The translations under genes were made by a program, and so were the position numbers. Below the pieces are notes generated by a model that searched no databases, was not told the DNA's origin, and saw nothing but the letters and a program-made list of their open reading frames with translations. 64,000 nt of DNA. It comes from Rossellomorea arthrocnemi (GTDB lineage Bacteria; Bacillota; Bacilli; Bacillales; Bacillaceae_B). Each line of letters opens with the position of its first letter. Within the stretch, counting starts at the first letter, position 1. The DNA is taken from positions 62,001 to 126,000 of the forward strand of contig NZ_CAJGBF010000006.1 in assembly GCF_904424705.1 (NCBI RefSeq), written 5' to 3'. Below, one piece after another: positions 19,428 through 27,386 of the stretch.

Positions 19428-20027
19428 CTAACCTACTTCTTTATTTTTTGAAATTTTCCTCTCCAATTCATTTAAATTCTGTTCTAAGATATTTGTAAAA
19501 TGTGTTCTTCTTTCTTTATCTTTTGAAGTTATATAGATAGGTTCGCCAAATATAAGATAAGGTTTTTTTCTTAAAAACAGTTCTTTTAAGTTGTCTGGAC
19601 CTTGATAAGCTACAGGGATAATTGGGACATTAGAATGCTGTGCAATTGTAATGGCACCTTGTTTCAAAGCTATTTGTTCATTAGTTCTTGTTCCACTTGG
19701 GAAGATTCCAATTATTTCTCCTTTTGATAGAAGCCGTTTGGGTATTTTTAGAACACTTGGCCCAGGATTATTTCTATCTACGGGAAAAGCATTTAACTTT
19801 TTTAATAACCAAGATAATATCCCATTATAAAAAAGTTGTTTTTTCGCCATATAATGTATTTTAGAGGGTAATAAGATAGTACCCAGGTAAATAACATCAA
19901 CCCAGCCTGTATGTGTACACGCTATAACATAAGGGCCATTAGTAGGTAAGGTTTTTATATTGTAAACATCTATTTTTCCAAATACCCGTAAGAAAATTTT
20001 TAGTATATAAGCAATAAAATAATACAA
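19428..20027 (-). CDS. 1-acyl-sn-glycerol-3-phosphate acyltransferase family protein
   Basis: PlsC-type enzymes add the second acyl chain to lysophosphatidate at the membrane in phospholipid synthesis. The 199-residue product has the catalytic HTGWVD block (HX4D motif), the AFPVDRN block, and FPSGTRT in place of the usual FPEGTRS, so a normally conserved Glu is Ser. PIIPVAYQG corresponds to motif IV. I start at TTG 20027 because AAGGAAGGG lies six bases upstream; the frame is open to another TTG at 20045. Because motif III is altered and the context is accessory, it may be a paralogue with another acceptor. Confidence 0.82.
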   Translation of the reverse strand: MYYFIAYILKIFLRVFGKIDVYNIKTLPTNGPYVIACTHTGWVDVIYLGTILLPSKIHYMAKKQLFYNGILSWLLKKLNAFPVDRNNPGPSVLKIPKRLLSKGEIIGIFPSGTRTNEQIALKQGAITIAQHSNVPIIPVAYQGPDNLKELFLRKKPYLIFGEPIYITSKDKERRTHFTNILEQNLNELERKISKNKEVG

Positions 20028-20283
20028 ATCGATCCCTTCCTTCAATTTAGCAATTGGTAATATAATCCACGCTCATTCATTTTAACACTTACTATTGATA
20101 GTTGGTACTAAATTTGTCACTTACTTTAGTGATAAAATCGAAATAGCCCTACTCCATATTGAAGTAAGGCACTCATAACGATGCAAATTTAACTTTTATT
20201 TTATTTACGTATTTCCTTGAAGTATCCAGATTCCTTCTTCAACTAAACTGCTCGATAATGGAAGAATGCAATTACCTGGCTGA

Positions 20284-20313
20284 TCTTCAGTTATTGCCCC
20301 CGTTAGCTGAATA
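20284..20313 (+). repeat. Dispersed intergenic palindromic element, copy
   Basis: TTCAGTTATTGCCCCCGTTA then GCTGAA is an imperfect palindrome with a C-rich loop. It is eight bases 3' of the methyltransferase stop. Confidence 0.55.
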
Positions 20314-20320
20314 ACAATAA

Positions 20321-20941
20321 TCAATAAATTTTGGAAATTATTATTTTCCTATACATCCCATTCATCATAACTGGTGAATCTTCTTCTACCTTTAAACTAT
20401 TATTATTTTTTGGAATTATTTCTTCAAAACTTCGACCAATATCAGTTCCTAATACGCTAATAATTGGTCTTATAAGCACTTTTGGTAATGAAAGCTTTTT
20501 ATTTTTAGGGGCGAATTTATCAAAAATAATTATTTTTCCTTCGTTCTTTAAAACTCTCGTGATTTCTTGAAAACATTTATTAGTATCTGGTACAACGGAA
20601 AGTATTAGATTTGCTACTACATAGTCAAAAGATTCATCTTCAAAAACCATATTTTGAGCATCCATCTCTAAAAATTTAATCGTGGAATCTTTGAACTTTG
20701 TTTGTGCCTTTTCAAGCATATCAGGTGAATAATCAATGGCTGTGATATCTAAGTCAGAGTAATTGATTAACTCTAAATCAGCTCCCGTTCCTATGCCAAC
20801 AAACAAGATTTTTTGTTCTCTATTAAAGGGTATTAATTGGATAATTTGTTTTCGGGCATTTAAGAAGACACCTGAATTAAAAAATTTATCATAAAATGGA
20901 GAACCGATTTTATATATGAATTTATTCCAAGAATTATTCAG
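20321..20941 (-). CDS. Class I SAM-dependent methyltransferase
   Basis: This transfers a methyl group from S-adenosylmethionine to an unknown small molecule or lipid. Motif I is LFVGIGTGADLE, followed by DITAIDYSPDMLEKAQ, the acidic MDAQNM block and FDYVVANLILSVVPD (motif IV). The first ATG (20806) would cut motif I at its start. The same frame continues upstream with family-like sequence (KIGSPFYDKFFNSGVFLNAR) to a CTG at 20941, so the real start is non-ATG, or the start codon has been lost. With CTG the protein has 206 residues, the usual size. Confidence 0.75.
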   Translation of the reverse strand: MNNSWNKFIYKIGSPFYDKFFNSGVFLNARKQIIQLIPFNREQKILFVGIGTGADLELINYSDLDITAIDYSPDMLEKAQTKFKDSTIKFLEMDAQNMVFEDESFDYVVANLILSVVPDTNKCFQEITRVLKNEGKIIIFDKFAPKNKKLSLPKVLIRPIISVLGTDIGRSFEEIIPKNNNSLKVEEDSPVMMNGMYRKIIISKIY

Positions 20942-21015
20942 ACCCCTACACTCCCATACAATAGTAATTATATTAATTAAAAACCTTATTTTTTAATCAT
21001 AAATTTCTTATGTTC

Positions 21016-21050
21016 TTATTAAATTATTCTGCCCTTTAGTTGAACAAAAG
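21016..21050 (+). repeat. Dispersed intergenic palindromic element, copy
   Basis: It contains TCTGCCCTTTAGTTGAACAA and sits 3' of the small membrane protein gene ending at 21072. Confidence 0.6.
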
Positions 21051-21071
21051 GATTGCTGTTATGCAAACGGA

Positions 21072-21287
21072 TTATTCTTCTTTCTTTTTAAAATATAATC
21101 CTAATAAGGTGAAAAATGTTACCTCAACAACAATAATAACCCACAAAATAGGTTGGATTTTTTCTAATGGAGTTCCACCGACACCACCATTTGCAAACCT
21201 ATATAACCAGACATACTCTCCCCACATTATTATCCCAATGATTTGGGTAGATAACGCTAAGACAACTAATGATAAGAACTTTATCAA
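21072..21287 (-). CDS. Small two-segment membrane protein
   Basis: A hypothetical membrane protein of 71 residues with hydrophobic segments at about 3-22 and 43-63 and a charged KKKEE end. I start at TTG 21287, which has GGGGGAG five bases upstream; the frame continues to 21317 without a ribosome site. No family recognised. It is flanked by element copies. Confidence 0.55.
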   Translation of the reverse strand: MIKFLSLVVLALSTQIIGIIMWGEYVWLYRFANGGVGGTPLEKIQPILWVIIVVEVTFFTLLGLYFKKKEE

Positions 21288-21350
21288 AATCACTCCCCCT
21301 TTTTTCGAAAACCTCACATCCCGTTTTCACCATAAAAATCCATTATACAT

Positions 21351-21390
21351 TCTTCAATATAACTGCCCTATACTTGAACAAAGGTCGGCT
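21351..21390 (+). repeat. Dispersed intergenic palindromic element, copy
   Basis: TATACTTGAACAAAGGTCGG also occurs, in reverse orientation and with one change, at 36127-36165. It lies 3' of the Nudix gene. Confidence 0.65.
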
Positions 21391-21427
21391 ACTATTTCAG
21401 CATATGCCCCCTTTTTGAATAAGATTA

Positions 21428-21835
21428 TTAAAATGGAACATAAAAGGGCTGTTCTTCTTCATTTAATATCTTAACAATTCTTTCTCTGAAATTTGACCAA
21501 GTAACCATATTTAATACTTCTTCCAAAGTGAAAAATCCAACATCTAAACTTTCACTACTTGTCTGCGGTTTACCACCTGTCGCTTTTGCAAGCCAACAAG
21601 TAGCGCAAACATTAGCCTGTATATTTTGATAAATACCACAAAATCTAATGACTTCAATGTCAATTCCTGATTCTTCTTTCACTTCTCTTATGATCCCATC
21701 CTCAATGGTTTCACCTAATTCTATTACACCGCCAGGAAACTCCCAGCCTCTTCGTGGACCTTTAATAAGCAAGATTTTTCCTTCATCATTAAGAACCACA
21801 GCACCTGCCGAAAGTGAGTGTCTTGGCATAGTCAT
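21428..21835 (-). CDS. Nudix hydrolase
   Basis: Nudix enzymes cleave nucleoside diphosphates linked to another group, often damaged nucleotides or sugar nucleotides. The 135-residue product contains an intact Nudix box from GGVIELGE to REVKEESGI (residues about 35-57), with all Glu ligands for Mg. Nearby Cys residues (FCGIY and NVCATCW) are not typical metal ligands. The ATG at 21835 has AAAGGTGG upstream. The substrate cannot be predicted. Confidence 0.9.
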   Translation of the reverse strand: MTMPRHSLSAGAVVLNDEGKILLIKGPRRGWEFPGGVIELGETIEDGIIREVKEESGIDIEVIRFCGIYQNIQANVCATCWLAKATGGKPQTSSESLDVGFFTLEEVLNMVTWSNFRERIVKILNEEEQPFYVPF

Positions 21836-21883
21836 ACAAAAACCACCTTTATTTGAGATGTAATGTTTGCTCTTTTATTCCCC

Positions 21884-21916
21884 CTTATTCAACAAACCTG
21901 CTCCTTTAACTTAATA
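21884..21916 (+). repeat. Dispersed intergenic element, degenerate copy
   Basis: CTTATTCAACAAACCTGCTC then CTTTAACTTAATA keeps the overall pattern. It lies in the spacer 3' of the anti-sigma gene. Confidence 0.4.
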
Positions 21917-22080
21917 CCAATTATTTCAAATTCTAACTTCATACTCAAGAAAAATATTCATAATAAAAGAGCTTACCTGATGCTGGATAAGCCCCGAAAG
22001 TTAAGTTTATGTTCGAATGTTAGTTCTTTTTCTAGATTTAAGCCCTTAATGCTTTTAGCTCATACTAACTTGAAAAAATA

Positions 22081-22956
22081 TTATCCCATTACATCTTTCA
22101 GATGGTTATTTTGTCTCTTTAAAAACAACCAAACTACAAAAAGAATACTAAAAATAATAAACATTAGTATAGGTGCCTGAAAAAAGCTCCAAGTGCTTGG
22201 TCCGTAATAGGTTAATTGGTGATGTCTCTCAATAGTTTTTTCATAAGAACTCTTATATTCGTATTGAATACCCCATTGTTTATTCGCCATCATTACGGTT
22301 CCTAAGTCATAACCACTAGGAATAATTGTCTCTCTCTTCCCCAAAACACCCTCGTCTCCAATGACAATCGCGGCTTTACTGTACTCAATAGGATAGATCG
22401 TTGTAGGTTCCTGTTTTACAGAAGGATTTTCCTGTAACCGATCTTTTAAATTTGCTGCTGGAAAAACAGCTAACAAATTCAGTTTTTCATTATACTTTTT
22501 AAAAATGGTAAGAAGTTGTTTTTCTTCTTTTTCAGTCACTTCTGTTGAGGCTCCAAGAATTTGAAATACATCATCCATAATAGCTTCTTTTTCTTGGTCT
22601 ACAACTTCTAGATTAGTTACTTCTTCTTTATATTCACTAAATTTTTTATTTGATTGAATTAGAAAAACGAATCCAATCAGCAAGGAGAAAAGTGTAGCTA
22701 TAAGTAAATAATTCGTCAGCTTCTTTTGAGCATTGAAGAACCTGGATACTTTTTGAAATGGTCTCTTAACTTCCACTTTATATACTTCATCCATGTTATT
22801 AGATAAATCAACATTATTTTTCATACTTTCTAATACTTCTCTACAATTTTTACACGAATTCAAATGTTCTTCAATAAAATGAATACTATCTTGGCTGCAC
22901 AAATGATCAATATAAGAAGGGAGTAAATCTCTTACTATATTGCATTTATTGTCCAT
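22081..22956 (-). CDS. Anti-sigma factor with zinc-finger-like N-terminus
   Basis: A 291-residue membrane protein that should hold the adjacent ECF sigma factor inactive. Residues 1-40 form a zf-HC2-like anti-sigma domain (CNIVRDLLPSYID, then the HLNSCKNC pattern with His-X3-Cys-X2-Cys). Membrane segments lie at about 83-100 and 262-281, leaving a roughly 160-residue extracytoplasmic sensor. Its start overlaps the sigma gene end by 11 bases, the usual coupling for such pairs. The inducing signal is unknown. Confidence 0.85.
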   Translation of the reverse strand: MDNKCNIVRDLLPSYIDHLCSQDSIHFIEEHLNSCKNCREVLESMKNNVDLSNNMDEVYKVEVKRPFQKVSRFFNAQKKLTNYLLIATLFSLLIGFVFLIQSNKKFSEYKEEVTNLEVVDQEKEAIMDDVFQILGASTEVTEKEEKQLLTIFKKYNEKLNLLAVFPAANLKDRLQENPSVKQEPTTIYPIEYSKAAIVIGDEGVLGKRETIIPSGYDLGTVMMANKQWGIQYEYKSSYEKTIERHHQLTYYGPSTWSFFQAPILMFIIFSILFVVWLFLKRQNNHLKDVMG

Positions 22957-23434
22957 TGTTATCCTTACCCCTTTCCCTTAATTTCATTTTAGCCCTATAA
23001 AAAGTAACTCTCGCCCAGTTTTCATTTTTCAATTGAATTTCTCCTATCTCTTTGAAACTAAGACCCCCTAAGATCCTCAAAAGCAACACCTCTTTATATG
23101 GTTCTTCAAGGAAGTGAATAATTCGGTAAAGGGCAATTTTGTCTTCCGAATAAATAAATTCAGCTTCAGGAGAAGTATGTAATACGTTATCTTGAAACTT
23201 ATGTCTTTGCTGTTTCTTATTTTGTTCAAGGTGCTTATAATAAGAGTGCTTCGCTATTTGACAAAGCCAGACTGACATTTTACATTTGCCATTATATCTA
23301 TCAATGGATTTTACAGCTTGATAGAAGGTTTCTTGTGTTAGTTCTTCTGATAAATCTGCGTCGTGACAAAGACACATTAAATATTTGAATACTTCTTCAG
23401 CATAATTGCTATATATTTCATCAAGTTCTCCCAA
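22946..23434 (-). CDS. ECF-type RNA polymerase sigma factor
   Basis: A 162-residue sigma factor with only regions 2 and 4. Region 2 includes SEELTQETFYQAVKSI and VWLCQIAKHSYYKHL. Region 4 includes EPYKEVLLLRILGGLSFKEI, a helix-turn-helix for the -35 element. The TTG start at 23434 is fixed by AAAGGAGG. It directs polymerase to a small regulon when released by the anti-sigma protein encoded immediately downstream. A candidate self-recognised promoter lies at 23458-23484. Confidence 0.9.
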   Translation of the reverse strand: MGELDEIYSNYAEEVFKYLMCLCHDADLSEELTQETFYQAVKSIDRYNGKCKMSVWLCQIAKHSYYKHLEQNKKQQRHKFQDNVLHTSPEAEFIYSEDKIALYRIIHFLEEPYKEVLLLRILGGLSFKEIGEIQLKNENWARVTFYRAKMKLRERGKDNNGQ

Positions 23435-23457
23435 GCCTTTTCCTCCTTTCGTCTATA

Positions 23458-23484
23458 TATCCGATTCAAGTCAATTTCGTTACA
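23458..23484 (-). promoter_or_regulatory. Candidate ECF promoter (autoregulation)
   Basis: On the minus strand TGTAAC and CGGATA are 15 bases apart, about 20 bases before the sigma gene start. This resembles Bacillus ECF promoters with an AAC-type -35. Inference only. Confidence 0.4.
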
Positions 23485-23511
23485 AAAAAAACTATTTTTT
23501 ATTGGCATTAG

Positions 23512-23536
23512 AAAACCGCCGAATTAAATGGCGGCG
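23512..23536 (-). terminator. Intrinsic terminator
   Basis: On the minus strand CCGCC pairs with GGCGG around ATTTAATTC, followed by TTTTCT. It would end the lipoprotein transcript before the sigma gene. Confidence 0.6.
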
Positions 23537-23774
23537 ATTAGTATATAAATTATATAATTTAAAAAGTAACCTAACTTTAAACTAGTTCTGCCTGGAGAGT
23601 CCGTCCTTTTGCAACCTTGTCTAATTTTAGCATAAATATCCAATATTTTTTCAGAAACCTTATTCCATTAAATGGCCCTTTAACGGAATAAGGGTTTGTT
23701 ATAAATTCAACGAACAGTCCTGGTTTTTTTAATAAAAATCTAAAATGGAATCTCAAACAACTGCTTCATTTCAT
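23537..23774. other. Intergenic region
   Basis: No gene. It holds one dispersed element copy (23662-23693, ATTAAATGGCCCTTTAACGG) 3' of the lipoprotein gene. Confidence 0.5.
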
Positions 23775-24166
23775 CTAATAATCCCTTTTGTTAAAATCAC
23801 TGTACGGGAAAATGAAGGTTCCATTTTCCAAGGCATAAAAAGCAAACGGTGCTTTTTTACCTGATTGGATTTCCTTACCTTCTGAAAATACAAACATATA
23901 CGTGTCAGTTTCTTTCATCTTTTCCATTGTTTCTTCCGTGCGGATTTTTTTGACTTCAAGTCCTTCTGCCATAGTCAATATCTGTTCTATTTGTTGCTTA
24001 TCATTCACTACCTTTGTCAATTCTTCAGAAGATGAATCGTTTTCTACTTTTTGAATAAATAATGATCCCGCTTTTTCTTTATTCTCTATTTCAATAACTT
24101 GTTCACCATCGGAACAACCACTCATTATAAACACAAGGATTGATAGACTTAAGATTGGCTTTTAAT
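23775..24166 (-). pseudogene. Lipoprotein with broken start
   Basis: The downstream frame encodes KPILSLSILVFIMSGC, a lipoprotein signal and lipobox, then about 110 residues of a mature domain with a C-terminal FAFYALENGTFIFPYSDF. The frame has a stop just before KP and no start codon. A strong GGAGGGG site precedes ATTAAAAGCC. If the run had five A instead of four, ATT-AAA-AAG-CC would read into the lipoprotein frame. Thus both a non-standard start and a one-base loss are needed. The first usual start (24134) leaves only MFIMSGC, too short to export. It is either a recent pseudogene or affected by a base error. Confidence 0.55.
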
Positions 24167-24204
24167 TGTTATTCCCCTCCTTTTTCTTTAAATGACCTGC
24201 CATT

Positions 24205-24405
24205 TTACTTATTGTCTTCTTTTCTAACATTAAGCTGCCTGGAACAATGTAAGCATAATAAACCCATAGCTATAAAAATGAGGAATGGTATGATTGTAAG
24301 TCCAGGCATAATAATGGTCCAGTAAAGTAGATATGTACTTATGGCAAATAGAAACCAGCTGATGATGAGTAAAAAACTTGAGGTAAGTTCTTTGAATGTA
24401 TTCAA
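24205..24405 (-). CDS. Small membrane protein
   Basis: A hypothetical protein of 66 residues with two membrane segments (about 9-28 and 32-52) and a polar end (SRQLNVRKEDNK). The TTG at 24405 follows GGGGGAG. It lies between the NlpC/P60-like gene and the damaged lipoprotein gene, all on the minus strand. No family recognised. Confidence 0.6.
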   Translation of the reverse strand: MNTFKELTSSFLLIISWFLFAISTYLLYWTIIMPGLTIIPFLIFIAMGLLCLHCSRQLNVRKEDNK

Positions 24406-24440
24406 GGACCACTCCCCCTATATTTATAAAAATCCTCACC

Positions 24441-25340
24441 TTACTTATTCGAAACTGCCTTCCGAAAGATCTTCATACTATAACGGCCCCAATCTTCTTT
24501 TAGATCAGTGAGATGTACAATACTCCAAGCGTTAAAGAAGGTTTGTCCGCGTTTGTTAAAGAATAAATGATCGTCAATGCAAAAGGATGCGTGTTGAATG
24601 ATTCCGTCTGAGTTTTCCCAAGTAACCACGTCACCTGCTCTACTATCTTGAGAAGTGATGGCGTGATAATGCTCATTTTCTAGACTTTGAATAAACGTTT
24701 TCGGATGTACCCATTCCTCTATCATCCATTCTTGTTGAGTGATGGCGAACAGTGTTGCCGATAAGCAATTACTACCTGTGGTGGAAGGAAAGGTGTTTGC
24801 AAACTTCATTATGTGTGGAGGTGTGTTGGTCGGATAGTCGTAGCAAGTCCAATCCTCCCATTGTTGCGCGATATCTTTCATGAGATCTTTCTTACTAGTA
24901 TAAGAGAGTTCTTCCCACATCGATTTATGAAAGACTACATACTTCTCTCCCTTCACTTCAATCATATTTTGACTGAGGAATGAAATGTCTACAGAGAAGT
25001 CAGAGATTGGATGAATCAATCCCCTGCCCACTTCTTTTTGAATCTGAAAAATGTCTATTTTCTTTTTAGCAGGAAGCTGATTAACCCAGCCCGAAGGTGT
25101 CACAAGAACATAGTTTACGTCCTTTGATATATTCCAGTACTCGTAGCTGTTCACAAGTTGTATTTGTTTGTAAGAAGAATGATTATTGAACTCCTCGTGA
25201 GGAATGACCAAAGCATTATGTAAATATTCTTTAAAGCTGGCAAGTTTATTCTCAGGAAGGAAAAACAGGTCTTTATCAGGGACAAATGTCTTTATCCACT
25301 CTTTCAAAATATCAAATGTTGGTTGGATCTTTCTTTTCAA
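24441..25340 (-). CDS. NlpC/P60-like (papain-fold) hypothetical protein
   Basis: A 299-residue protein without a signal peptide. The last 115 residues look like an NlpC/P60-type cysteine hydrolase. A Cys lies in GSNCLSA (Cys192), an Asp in AGDVVTW, and a His in IIQHASFCIDD (His250), in the order and spacing of that family, with a FFNKRG strand after it. The N-terminal 180 residues are unrecognised. TTG at 25340 has GAGGTGAG upstream. It lies downstream of the bacteriocin operon but beyond that operon's terminator, so a link to peptide processing is only a possibility. Confidence 0.6.
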   Translation of the reverse strand: MKRKIQPTFDILKEWIKTFVPDKDLFFLPENKLASFKEYLHNALVIPHEEFNNHSSYKQIQLVNSYEYWNISKDVNYVLVTPSGWVNQLPAKKKIDIFQIQKEVGRGLIHPISDFSVDISFLSQNMIEVKGEKYVVFHKSMWEELSYTSKKDLMKDIAQQWEDWTCYDYPTNTPPHIMKFANTFPSTTGSNCLSATLFAITQQEWMIEEWVHPKTFIQSLENEHYHAITSQDSRAGDVVTWENSDGIIQHASFCIDDHLFFNKRGQTFFNAWSIVHLTDLKEDWGRYSMKIFRKAVSNK

Positions 25341-25544
25341 CTACACTCACCTCTATAGTCTGGAGTAATTTCTTGAAGGACTAACCCCATGCTTTCATAT
25401 TAGGTTAGCTGATGTATGTAAGATTCATAATCTTATGTATATTTTAACATAATTAGCCAAAATCACAGGGTCAACATCCCCCCAGAGCAATTCAAATATG
25501 TTGGAGATATACGTGGTTGACGGGGTAATGTCTCCATTTTCATC

Positions 25545-25582
25545 AAAAAAACGTCCCGTGGTCAGCATCGGGGACGTTTTTC
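25545..25582 (-). terminator. Terminator of the bacteriocin operon
   Basis: On the minus strand ACGTCCC pairs with GGGACGT and is followed by seven T. It lies about 210 bases past the dehydrogenase stop. Confidence 0.75.
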
Positions 25583-25622
25583 CTCTCATCTCATACCATT
25601 GAAAAGGGGTATAGAGCAGATT

Positions 25623-25735
25623 CATGCGAGATTTACAATTAACGTGCGGGAATTGGAATGATCATGCGGCTTTCGTAAGAATCGTGCGGGTTTCAGATGA
25701 AATCATGCGAGATATTGGATCATCATGCCGCAGTG
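25623..25735. repeat. Tandem repeat with 20-base period, CATGCGGG core
   Basis: Cores CATGCGAG, CGTGCGGG, CATGCGGC, CGTGCGGG, CATGCGAG and CATGCCGC begin at 25623, 25643, 25663, 25683, 25704 and 25724. The bases between cores differ. It lies between the dehydrogenase gene and its terminator, so it would be transcribed in the operon's 3' end. Confidence 0.8.
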
Positions 25736-25791
25736 TCGAATTTTCTTTATCTGTGAGGACTGAAAGCACCACGGGGACAGGTCCTTTATCT

Positions 25792-27366
25792 TCAACTCAG
25801 CAAGCTCCCCCTCATCCAAGCCCGCTCCCGAAATGGTCCGATTGGTAGTTGGATCAAGGTCGTTCGGTTCTCAGAATCCAGTTTGTAGATCCTATCCGTC
25901 AACGTTGTATCAAACCCAAGGAGGGGGTGGCCGCCAAAGCCGGCGGCAGACGTGGATAAAAGCAGGCGCTGGACGAGCATTCCGGCTTCCATTTGCATGA
26001 TTCTGTAGCCTCTGTACCCCAGGGTGTCTTTGTAGTAGTTTTTGTTTCCGATAATATGAAGGCACACCGGTACCTGAAGTAAATTGACGTTATCAAGTGA
26101 CAGACCTGATTGGAGTCGGAGACGATAATCCCCTGTATCGATTTCCCGCAAGGAATGGCGGAGGCTGTCATATGCGTATGCTCCATTAGGTATTCCTTCT
26201 ACATTATACAAACAGGCGAAAATAGATACGCCAGGTACTCGGCCGTCAAATGCGTTGTCTAGGTCACTTCTATAAGAATAGGAATGTGTTGCTCTTTTCA
26301 ATAATGCCGAAAGTCTCTGCTGGCTGACCTTCCCCATGACAAAATCCATTTCCGGTGAATAGCGTTTTTGGCATGCTTCAGCGAAATCATAGGATAAGGA
26401 TTCGATTCCCGGCAAAGGGATCTCTTTTTCTCCCGTTCTAAAAATTGGTGGTTTTCCAGGTTTCTGAAAATCGCCTGTCGATTCCATTTTGGAAGCTTCA
26501 TTCATCTCCAGTAACCGGGGAAACTCTCTCATTCTTTTAGACCGCTCGTAAAGTTCTGAAGATATAGCCGGCAGCTCCCGGCATAATTCTTCAGTGGTGA
26601 ATGGCCGCTCCATTCCCCTCCCGGTTCCAGTCCAACTCGTTACAGAAACGGAAAGGGGGATGACGGAATAGACGCTTTCTTCTTCCTCGGTAAGTCCGAG
26701 CAAACGGTTAATCGCAGAATCGAGAAATTGAACATACACCCCTGACTCGAATCCAAATCGTTTGGCCGTTTCCAGCAGCTGTCCCATGAGGACACCTGCA
26801 TCCAGTGCCTGCAGCCGATAGGAAAAGTTGTTGTATTTAAAGAAGTTTTTCCAGAATCTTGTTGTGACCAAGACCGTGGCAAAACACGTTGAGATGTCAC
26901 TGCGATTGCCGAGTGACCGTTCCAAGAATGAATCGACATTCCCTTCCCGGAGTAGGACAAGGCAATGGTGGGCGACATCATAATGATAGATTCCATCCGG
27001 CAAATCATCCAACTTTAAATAGAGATAGAGTTCATTCGGGTACAGCGCCCCTCCCGATGGAGCAAACCGCCGACATGAGTGGACGGGGTAAGATTCTTCC
27101 TCGGAATCATCAGGGTCCACCGACTGGCTTACCCCGGTGATGCCATAGACGTACCAGAGGAAATGACCGATTCGTTCTAACGTGGGTGGTAACGGCGGCT
27201 GACTCTCAGTGAGTGACACCGGTACATCTGTAGACAATGGGACTGTCGGCAGTCCCCGGTATAGCTTATACGGAAGGGGCGCATCCTCCCAGTCCACTTC
27301 CCAGTTTGGCTGATTGGCCCGGTTGATATCAAATTGCAGATTGTACAGAAATTGTTCCAGACTCAT
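25792..27366 (-). CDS. SagB-type azoline dehydrogenase, duplicated domain
   Basis: This FMN enzyme oxidises thiazoline and oxazoline rings to thiazoles and oxazoles in modified peptides. The 524-residue protein has two nitroreductase-like halves. The first (about 60-270) has RFAPSGGALYP and the FSYRLQALDAGVLMGQ cofactor segment; the second (about 350-510) has YKDTLGYRGYRIMQMEAGML. SagB proteins occur in single and double-domain forms. The ATG at 27366 is preceded by AAGGAGGT. It starts 20 bases after the YcaO-type gene. Confidence 0.9.
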   Translation of the reverse strand: MSLEQFLYNLQFDINRANQPNWEVDWEDAPLPYKLYRGLPTVPLSTDVPVSLTESQPPLPPTLERIGHFLWYVYGITGVSQSVDPDDSEEESYPVHSCRRFAPSGGALYPNELYLYLKLDDLPDGIYHYDVAHHCLVLLREGNVDSFLERSLGNRSDISTCFATVLVTTRFWKNFFKYNNFSYRLQALDAGVLMGQLLETAKRFGFESGVYVQFLDSAINRLLGLTEEEESVYSVIPLSVSVTSWTGTGRGMERPFTTEELCRELPAISSELYERSKRMREFPRLLEMNEASKMESTGDFQKPGKPPIFRTGEKEIPLPGIESLSYDFAEACQKRYSPEMDFVMGKVSQQRLSALLKRATHSYSYRSDLDNAFDGRVPGVSIFACLYNVEGIPNGAYAYDSLRHSLREIDTGDYRLRLQSGLSLDNVNLLQVPVCLHIIGNKNYYKDTLGYRGYRIMQMEAGMLVQRLLLSTSAAGFGGHPLLGFDTTLTDRIYKLDSENRTTLIQLPIGPFRERAWMRGSLLS

Positions 27367-27386
27367 CCTCCTTACCTCCTTAGTCC

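Noticed and set aside
25425-25625. 66-codon minus-strand frame
   Set aside because: It spans the operon terminator at 25545-25582 and has no ribosome site or protein-like pattern.
25623-25735. Possible CRISPR array
   Set aside because: Cores are only about 8 bases with about 12-base spacers, no leader or cas gene is present, and the same holds for 33477-33569.
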